From: an uncultured Prevotellaceae bacterium
GTDB lineage: Bacteria; Bacteroidota; Bacteroidia; Bacteroidales; Bacteroidaceae
Assembly (NCBI GenBank): GCA_900313235.1
Contig: OMQN01000011.1
Location: 1 to 46,026 of the forward strand
Direction of reading: 5' to 3'
DNA length: 46,026 nt
Shown: positions 16,552 to 24,300 of the stretch, one piece after another
Position numbering within the stretch: position 1 is the stretch's first letter
How the letters are laid out: each line of letters begins with the position of its first letter
Notes under the pieces: model-generated
Seen by the model: the letters and a program-made list of their open reading frames with translations, nothing else
What the model was told of the DNA's origin: nothing
Databases searched by the model: none
Made by a program: the position numbers and the translations under genes

Positions 16552-17601
16552 ATGGCAGAAATGAATTTTGGTGGCGTAATCGAAACTGTAGTCACCAGCA
16601 AGGAGTTCTCACTCGAGAAAGCACGTGAAGTATTAAAGGATGAAGTAATCGCTGTCATCGGTTACGGCGTACAGGGCCCTGGTCAGGCTTGCAACCTGCG
16701 CGACAATGGTTTTAACGTCATTGTTGGTCAGCGTCAGGGTAAGACCTACGACAAAGCCGTCGCTGATGGTTGGGTTCCTGGAAAGACGCTCTTCTCTATT
16801 GAAGAGGCTGCCGAGAAGGGTACTATCCTCTGCATGTTGCTTTCTGACGCTGGTCAGATGCAGCAGTGGCCTACCATCAAGAAATATCTGAAGCCTGGTA
16901 AGACGCTGTATTACTCTCATGGCTTCGCTATCAACTGGAGTGACCGCACAGGTGTTGTTCCTCCTAAGGATGTCGATGTCATCATGGTAGCTCCTAAGGG
17001 TTCTGGTACGTCTCTCCGCACTATGTTCTGCGAAGGTCGCGGTTTGAACTGCTCATATGCTGTTTACCAGGATGCTACGGGTAAGGCTAAGGAGAAGACC
17101 CTGGCCTTCGGTATCGGTATCGGAGCCGGTTATTTGTTTGAGACAACCTTCCAGCGCGAGGCCACCTCTGACCTCACGGGCGAGCGTGGCTCACTGATGG
17201 GAGCCATTCAGGGACTGTTGCTTGCTCAGTATGAGGTACTTCGTGAGCATGGTCACACACCTTCTGAGGCTTTCAACGAAACCGTTGAAGAACTCACCCA
17301 GAGCCTTGGCCCGCTCTTCGGTGCTAAGGGTATGGACTGGATGTATGCCAACTGTTCGACTACTGCTCAGCGTGGTGCCCTCGACTGGGCTCCCCGTTTC
17401 CACGACGCCATCAAGCCCGTCATGGAGTGGCTGTACTATTCAGTAAAGACTGGTAACGAGGCTCAGATTACCATTGACGCAAACTCTAAGCCTGACTATC
17501 GTGCAGGTTTGGAAAAGGAATTGGAGGCTATGCGAAACCAAGAGATGTGGCGTGCTGGCGAGACAGTCCGTAAGTTGCGTCCTGAATATCAGGAAGACTA
17601 A
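16552..17601 (+). CDS. ilvC: Ketol-acid reductoisomerase
   Basis: Mg- and NAD(P)H-dependent isomerisation and reduction of acetolactate/acetohydroxybutyrate. The nucleotide-binding loop GYGVQGPGQACNLRDNG is at about residues 37-53. The all-helical KARI domain follows, with Mg ligands in the E/D-rich blocks LTGERGSLMGAIQG and FNETVEELTQ. 349 aa, class I length. It has its own promoter and long leader, and a terminator behind it; codon use suggests strong expression. In many Bacteroidales it is the last gene of one ilvD-B-N-thioesterase-C run; here that run is interrupted. Confidence 0.97.
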   Translation: MAEMNFGGVIETVVTSKEFSLEKAREVLKDEVIAVIGYGVQGPGQACNLRDNGFNVIVGQRQGKTYDKAVADGWVPGKTLFSIEEAAEKGTILCMLLSDAGQMQQWPTIKKYLKPGKTLYYSHGFAINWSDRTGVVPPKDVDVIMVAPKGSGTSLRTMFCEGRGLNCSYAVYQDATGKAKEKTLAFGIGIGAGYLFETTFQREATSDLTGERGSLMGAIQGLLLAQYEVLREHGHTPSEAFNETVEELTQSLGPLFGAKGMDWMYANCSTTAQRGALDWAPRFHDAIKPVMEWLYYSVKTGNEAQITIDANSKPDYRAGLEKELEAMRNQEMWRAGETVRKLRPEYQED

Positions 17602-17618
17602 TTTGTACGTATAACAAG

Positions 17619-17674
17619 AGCAGTTCTGCCGATGAAGTCGAAAGCGACGATGAATCAGCAGAACTGCTTTTTTT
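17619..17674 (+). terminator. Intrinsic terminator of ilvC
   Basis: Stem AGCAGTTCTGC (17619-17629) with GCAGAACTGCT (17658-17668), then a run of T. A small inner hairpin GTCG-AAAG-CGAC lies in the loop. Confidence 0.93.
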
Positions 17675-17678
17675 ATGT

Positions 17679-18866
17679 TTAGTATAGGAAACCCAGTAAC
17701 CATAGAGGTATCTGGTTGTCTTTACCTATCTCCGTGTTGTAGCGTGCGTAGATAGTGTCTGGAGCATAGCGTATCTTCGCCTTGCTATTGGCATCGCAAA
17801 TGCGGAACTTCAGCTCCTCGTCGACAAGATAGAACTGGTCGCGTCCCTGTTGGTTGACTTTGTGGTCTTTCCATAGAGAATTGACGAAGAAAGTCTCCAT
17901 CGCTGTCTGCTTGTCGACATGTATAGGATAGATGGCATAAAGCAGGTTAGAATTGTGGAGCATAATCTTCGACGGTTTCTTGGGAAAGTCCTCTCCAACG
18001 GGGTATATCATGTTCAATAGACGAGCATCGGTCAGATACTTGATGTAGTTCATCACTGTGGCGCGTGATGTCTCGATATCCTGTGCTAGCTTACTGACGT
18101 TAGGAGCCTTGGGGCCTTCTTCAGCCAATTGGTAGAATAGTTTTTTTATCTTGGTGAGATATTTCAGTTCTATCTGCTTGATGAGCAGGATGTCCACCTC
18201 CGTCATCATGTTCATCGTCTTCAGCAGGTTCTCGGAGTAGTTGCGTTGTTCCTTGAAGAAGGGGTAGAAACCGTGGTGGATGTAGTCCTGGAAATAGCGG
18301 TGTGGCGACACCTTAGGCAGTATCTGTTTGATGATGTGCTCGTGGTTCCTTAGTATCTCGTCGAGCGTGTAGGAGCGGAAGTTGTTGCCCGTCTGCAGGT
18401 TAATGAACTCACGGAAAGAGAAACCTCTCAAGTTGTACGACTTGACGATGCCATTGAGTTCTGGGTTCTCATCCTTCAGACGCATCACGCTACTGCCTGT
18501 AAAGACAATCTTCAGGTAGGGGTAGAGATCGTAGCATTTGCGGAGCTCCTGGCTCCAGTTTGGCTGTTTGAATACCTGGTCGATAAGCAGTACGCGACCA
18601 CCATGATTGCAGAACTCGCCAGCAAAGTCGGAGATGCCGTGACCTTGGAAATAGAAGTTGTTCATGTTGACATAGAGACACTGACGGTCGTTGACATCAA
18701 ACCTCTCCTTGGCATATTGTAACAAAAATGTCGTTTTGCCAATGCCACGAGTTCCCTTGATGCCTATCAGACGGTCAGACCAGTTGATCTCGTCCATCAA
18801 GGCACGACGTATGGGGGCATTTACATGCTCTACCAGATACCTATGCGTGCGGAAAAATGCTTCCAT
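17679..18866 (-). CDS. AAA-family ATPase (AAA_14/DUF4143 type)
   Basis: 395 aa. Walker A is GTRGIGKT (residues 38-45). Walker B reads RVLLIDQVF, with Asp96 followed by Gln97 where the catalytic Glu is normally found. The sensor-1-like IVFTGSSVMRL follows, and the C-terminal part has a winged-helix-like stretch (VSKLAQDIETSRATVMNYIKYL) with a DUF4143-like end. The cellular role of this family is largely unknown. It stands alone with its own promoter (18903-18933), so it is not part of the upstream NRPS operon although it is on the same strand. Confidence 0.85.
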   Translation of the reverse strand: MEAFFRTHRYLVEHVNAPIRRALMDEINWSDRLIGIKGTRGIGKTTFLLQYAKERFDVNDRQCLYVNMNNFYFQGHGISDFAGEFCNHGGRVLLIDQVFKQPNWSQELRKCYDLYPYLKIVFTGSSVMRLKDENPELNGIVKSYNLRGFSFREFINLQTGNNFRSYTLDEILRNHEHIIKQILPKVSPHRYFQDYIHHGFYPFFKEQRNYSENLLKTMNMMTEVDILLIKQIELKYLTKIKKLFYQLAEEGPKAPNVSKLAQDIETSRATVMNYIKYLTDARLLNMIYPVGEDFPKKPSKIMLHNSNLLYAIYPIHVDKQTAMETFFVNSLWKDHKVNQQGRDQFYLVDEELKFRICDANSKAKIRYAPDTIYARYNTEIGKDNQIPLWLLGFLY

Positions 18867-18902
18867 GAAACTACTACGCTGATTTTAACTATAAAACTGG
18901 CG

Positions 18903-18933
18903 CAAAGTTAGTAAAAAATCTCGAAATTGCAAA
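18903..18933 (-). promoter_or_regulatory. Promoter of the AAA ATPase gene
   Basis: On the minus strand TTTG (18930-18933), 19 nt, then TAACTTTG (18903-18910) followed by CG. It lies between the TonB receptor stop and the ATPase start. Confidence 0.75.
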
Positions 18934-18987
18934 GCAGAGATTGCAAAATCTTGCAAAAAACGCTATTTTTTACGATTATCTATATTC

Positions 18988-21381
18988 TTATAGATTAAAT
19001 GAGACAGTTCCAAGTAGTATACGTCCAGGATATTTATAGGGTATATAAGATGTGCCACCAATCTCATAAGAAGTATTGAAAACGTTATCACAATCTAATG
19101 AGAGCTGAATCTTATTGTTGTAGGTATATTTCAGTTGTAAACCTAACAATGCATATCCACTGAGGTAAAAATCCTCACTGCCCTTGATTTGTGAGTTGGC
19201 CTTGTTTAGTGTTTGAGAGGTGTAGCGCAGATTTCCAGACAACCATAAGGTATGCTTAGGCATGTGCAACAGACGTTTTTCACCAATGAGGTTGACAATC
19301 CATGAAGGCACACTATAGATGTGATGGTTGTCATAATAGTATTGATTGGCATCAAGAGCTCGTGTTAAAGTGGTATTAAGGCGTGAGCGGAATGAAGATG
19401 TCTTGTATTCGAGTTCTGCCTCGATACCAGCAATCTTAAGACTACCAGAGTTGACGTATTTGGGCGCATTCAAGTCGGTACTCTGGTTGTTGCAAATTAA
19501 GTCTGTCAGTCGGTTATAGAACAAATTGACATCAAAATTGAAGTGGCTGGACAATGAACCAATAAGGTCAATTTGAATGGCATCGATGTATTCTGGCATC
19601 AAGTTTTGACTTCCCCTATAGGGGTTAGAGGTATTCTGACGATAGAAATAAGGTGCATCAACAAAAGCTCGAGAATAAGATATTTTCGTACTCAGCAACT
19701 TTGAAGGCATGTAGATGAGTGCAACACGTGGTGAAAACGCCGTAACGTTAACATCATTTTTGCGATGTTTGTTGTCGAAGCGTAAACCTGCATTTAAAAT
19801 AAAGTTGTCTCGAAAATAGTGCTTGCATTGAACGAATGCTGAGAAGCTCGTCTCATGTCCATTATTAATGATGTTCTTAGACTCCTTAACGACGGTTGTA
19901 AAGCGCTCGTAGTCTTCACCAATAAGAGACTCATTGTCGTAAAGTGTAAAATTCTCCCAATGAATACCCGCCAATATATTTCCCTTCATGGTGCCCAGTG
20001 AGTAGGGGGCATCGATTTTTGCTAAACCACCAATGGTGTACTCTTCCCAGTTGATGTCCTGATAAAGGTGCTTAAATGTCTTGTAAATGAGATTTCCTTG
20101 GTCGTCGCGTTTAGGAGTGTAGTCATCGTCAATGATAACATTCACTATAGAATCGGAGACGACGGCATAGTCGTAAAATCTATACTTGTCGCCATAGACC
20201 GATACATTTAAGTTGATGGCGCCAAACTTTTTGGAATAGCCTATGTCAAGGTGTGTCTCATCAATAGCGTAACCAATAGTGTTGCCTTGGAAGTGGCGAT
20301 AATTGTCGTAGTCATAAACTTGACCGAACCAGGAGTATTGTGGAACCTGCTTGCCATATTTGTGAGAGAGCATGAAGGTGAAATCCTTAACGCATAAATT
20401 CAGACCAATGTCGTATGACGGCTTCCCTTCATAACGCCCGACATAGGCATGGCCATCGCGATGTGACTGAGAATACCCAGTACCTTTTGGTATATTGATT
20501 TTCTCGCCTGCTGAAGTATATAAAGAAGCCCATGCGAGAATGTCGGCACCCATGAATGAAGTGCCTGCTGTAAAGTCTGCCCGATGGGTGCCAAACGAGC
20601 CGTAACCGTATTTTAATTTTATGCCATCGACTTCACGTCCTTTTTTCGTGATAATATTGACCACTGCCGTTAATGCAACATTACCATAAAGTGAAGAAGC
20701 CGGACCACGCAGGACCTCAATATGGTCAATTTTCTCAGTACTGATGGCATAGTCGAGCTTCCCGTTATTAGTAGAACGCGCATTCAGTCGATGCCCATTT
20801 TCCATCACAAGGATTTTCTCTTGCCCAGAGGTGTATACACCATGCATGGAATAGTTGGATAAAGCATAGGCACATACCTCACTTATACCAGGGACATAGG
20901 TTGCAAGAATCTGTCCGATACTTTTGTTGTTACTCAGACAGTCAATCATCTCACGGGTGATAATAGTCACAGGTACAGGTGCCTCATTGATGCTCTCTTC
21001 TTGACTGGAAGCAGTGGTAATGGTAGCGCTGCGACCTGACTTTAGGAGGTTTACTATATCCTCGAATCGTACAGGATCCATGGTTGAGGTATAATAAGGA
21101 TTGGCATCGAGTAACATCGATACATAACGTTCACATTCCTCGTAATTATCCTGCGCAAGATAGCAGAGTGAGAGAAGACGCAGGGCATTCTGTTTGGTGT
21201 TCCCTTGAAAAGAGTTGAAATTTTTCTGTATGATGTTTATGGCTTGCTCAAGTTGTCCTAACTGATAAGCACTTTCTGCCTCAGCGTAGACCTGTCGCAT
21301 GTCATTGTTGGGCTGAGACCATGCTGCAGCGGTTGATAGCAGCATGGTTGCGATAATGATAATATGCCAGTATTTTCTCAT
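18988..21381 (-). CDS. TonB-dependent outer membrane receptor with N-terminal TPR-like domain
   Basis: 797 aa. A signal peptide (to about residue 22) is followed by a helical TPR-like segment (about 28-112: YAEAESAYQLGQLEQAINII and ALRLLSLCYLAQDNYEECER), then a plug domain (about 125-240: PVPVTIITREMIDCLSNN, IEVLRGPASSLYGNVAL). A 22-strand-type barrel ends in an aromatic-Asn-Leu terminus (LLGTVSFNL). It imports a large or scarce ligand using TonB energy. The barrel looks like siderophore/cobalamin-type receptors rather than SusC: there is no carboxypeptidase-like N-domain and no SusD partner. Its ATG overlaps the NRPS stop (ATGA), so it is translationally coupled to the NRPS. I infer that it takes up the NRPS product or a complex of it. 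Confidence 0.9.
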   Translation of the reverse strand: MRKYWHIIIIATMLLSTAAAWSQPNNDMRQVYAEAESAYQLGQLEQAINIIQKNFNSFQGNTKQNALRLLSLCYLAQDNYEECERYVSMLLDANPYYTSTMDPVRFEDIVNLLKSGRSATITTASSQEESINEAPVPVTIITREMIDCLSNNKSIGQILATYVPGISEVCAYALSNYSMHGVYTSGQEKILVMENGHRLNARSTNNGKLDYAISTEKIDHIEVLRGPASSLYGNVALTAVVNIITKKGREVDGIKLKYGYGSFGTHRADFTAGTSFMGADILAWASLYTSAGEKINIPKGTGYSQSHRDGHAYVGRYEGKPSYDIGLNLCVKDFTFMLSHKYGKQVPQYSWFGQVYDYDNYRHFQGNTIGYAIDETHLDIGYSKKFGAINLNVSVYGDKYRFYDYAVVSDSIVNVIIDDDYTPKRDDQGNLIYKTFKHLYQDINWEEYTIGGLAKIDAPYSLGTMKGNILAGIHWENFTLYDNESLIGEDYERFTTVVKESKNIINNGHETSFSAFVQCKHYFRDNFILNAGLRFDNKHRKNDVNVTAFSPRVALIYMPSKLLSTKISYSRAFVDAPYFYRQNTSNPYRGSQNLMPEYIDAIQIDLIGSLSSHFNFDVNLFYNRLTDLICNNQSTDLNAPKYVNSGSLKIAGIEAELEYKTSSFRSRLNTTLTRALDANQYYYDNHHIYSVPSWIVNLIGEKRLLHMPKHTLWLSGNLRYTSQTLNKANSQIKGSEDFYLSGYALLGLQLKYTYNNKIQLSLDCDNVFNTSYEIGGTSYIPYKYPGRILLGTVSFNL

Positions 21382-24300
21382 AATTCTTTCATATATAGGT
21401 TCGTGTACTCCGATTCGAGCATCGTGAAATGATCACTCGGAATAGGTATTATCTTCATTTGCGGTTGTAAATCTTTCCAACGTTGCAGATAGATTTCAAC
21501 TTGCCGATTAAAAGCTTCGATATCAAGTGTCAGTTTATTGACTGCCAAGAAGGGATGCATGGCTCTGAAGAAAACAACATCACCTTTGAATGAAGGCATG
21601 GGCTGGCCATCAAGAAAGGAGATTACCCGTTCATGCTGCTTCTCCCATTCAAAAAGTTTCTGTTGTCGTTCTGGCGGCATTTGTTCGATGATGCTCTGTG
21701 AAGGCATCATCTGGCGTACTTCTTCGTCAGTACGAAGAGGTGTGTTTAAAACAAAGACCTTGGGGGATTGCCCTGTCTCTGCCTGCCATTGCGCAGCGCA
21801 ACGATAAGCCAACTCTCCTCCTAAGCAATGACCTGTAAAGGCATAAGGAACCGCATTGCTTGGAAGCATGTCGTGCAACATTTGTACATATTTGGCTATA
21901 ATGTCAGACTTCGTCAGATTACGATATTCTTGGTCATAGTAATCGTCAATAGATGCGAACAGGAATACCGAGTATTTCTCTCTTAATGCTTCAAAATAGT
22001 TGTGGACCTGATAAGGGGAGAATCCGTGAATAGCTATCACAATGGGCTTGTCGGGATCGTATTTGTTAAGCCACCGTCCAAAAGATAATTCCTGACCAGA
22101 AATATTGCGTATAGTCTTATAGTTTAGGATATCATTCACCATCAGTCTTAAACCTTTTTTCTCTGCCAAAGAAGACAACTTGATGGCATCAAGGGACGAA
22201 AGACCAAGAAGCGTCAAATCGTTGGTTACACCAATATTATCGATTCCCAAGAGTGTTTTTACCAGGTCGAGAAGAATTTGTTCTTTCTGGTTTGACGGCT
22301 CTACGAGCGTGTCAGTAGTATTAAGTAGCTTACTAACAGATTCATTCAGGCGATGACGGTCAATTTTCCCATTGGGTGTCTTAGGCATTTGATCTATTTT
22401 AAACAATTGGCTGGGTACCATATAACTGGGCAGCTCTTCCGCCAGTGCTTTCTGAATATCTGGTAATTCTTTATTATTTTCAGATGTATAAAAGGCAACA
22501 AGAAATTCGACATTTCCTTGTTTATGTACAACAACAGCTGTGGAAATCACACCAGGACAATGACTGATCTTATTTTCTATCTCTTCCAGTTCTATCCGAT
22601 AGCCATGTAATTTGACTTGATTGTCAATGCGTCCAATGTATTCCAGCAAACCATCCTCGTTCCAACGGACCAAATCGCCAGTGCGATACATTTTCTGGTC
22701 ACTTAGGAAAGAACAGTTAACGAAGCGTTCCTTTGTCAGTTCTTTCTGTTTCCAATATCCGCGAGCCATCTGTCGACCTATGAGACAAAGTTCACCGACA
22801 GTTCCTTGAGGAACTAAACGCCCTTCGTGATCAACAACAACAGAGATACTGTTGGGTACAGGCCTTCCGATAGGAATGTTATTACTCTTTTCATCCTGAT
22901 TCAATATATAATAGGAGGAACAAACAGTAAACTCTGTTGGGCCGTAGCCGTTAATCACTTTGGTGGTTCTTGTAGGAATGTTGTGCATTTTTGAACCTCC
23001 CAGCATCAGATATCTGAGAGTAAGACTGGAATTACTTAGTATCTCAATGCCGAGTTGCGTACTCAAAGTAAGTCCCGTTATTTTGTTCCTGATGAAATAG
23101 TCTTTCATCCCTTCTATATCGTGACGCAACTCAGAAGAAAGAATATGAACTTGCGCACCCTTGACAAGCGGTGACAATAGGTCGTCGAGCGAGGCGTCAA
23201 AACTAAAACTTGCATGCTGTGCACAACGCTCCTCTTGCGTCAGATGCAGAAGGTTCGTGCGGTATTCCAAAAATGCACGCAAGTTTTTATGATCAATCAT
23301 CACTCCCTTAGGCCTCCCTGTCGTTCCCGATGTATATATCATGTAGGCAAGTCCTGAAGGCTGTGCAAAATTGACGGGATAATCCAACTGCTCATTGAAA
23401 TAGAAATCATCCATGAGCAAATGCTTCTCTCTTGGGAAATACTGCTCTGTCTGTCTATTCTTTAATAAGGTGGCAGTAGTGATTAATATGTGTGCATCGG
23501 AATCTTTCAGCATCATGGAAAGACGCTCCTTGGGATAATCGCTGTCAAGAGGAATATAGGCACCACCAGCCTTGAATACAGCGAATATAGCGATAAGGAA
23601 CTCTTTGCGTCTGGGAAGCATAATGGCAACGAAGGTATCGGTGTTGACTCCCTTTTTCCTTAACGTTGTGGCCAATAGGTCTGATTTGCGATCCAGTTCA
23701 GCATAGGTAATTTCTGAAACCTCATCAACTACAGCAATGTTTTTGGGGGTAAGTTGAACTTGGCGATGGAATAAATCTACAATTGTTTCTGTTTGGTCGT
23801 AATCTAAATGTTCGCCAGTTCCTAATGATAAAATGGTCTGTTGTTCCTCATCCGTTAAGATAGGAAGTTCACAGAGACGTTTGTTCTCGGATTCAGAATT
23901 GAGGAAACCTTTAAGAATTGTATCATAGCAATGCATCAGCCTTTGGATATATGACTGAGTGTATTCGTTGCTATGGTATTCGGTATGCAAAACTAATTTG
24001 TTATTGTTGCGTATGATTTCAAAAGCCAAATTTTCTCCCGTAGCATTCTCCATCAAGGGCTGATGGGTAAACAATGCACTATCACTGGGTTTTAAGTCAT
24101 CTTGGTAAGCGAACAAGATATGGCTGTTGATTGCATTGTTCATGGCTTTGATTTCTGCAAAAGAGAAAAGACTATTGCTCATACTGCCCATCAGCTGTTG
24201 CTTTGAGGCCTGAAGCAAATCCTTGACAGTCGTTTCTTGATTCCATTTGATATAGAATGGCAAGGTCTTGACGAGCATAGTCATCGTCCGTTGCGTCTTT

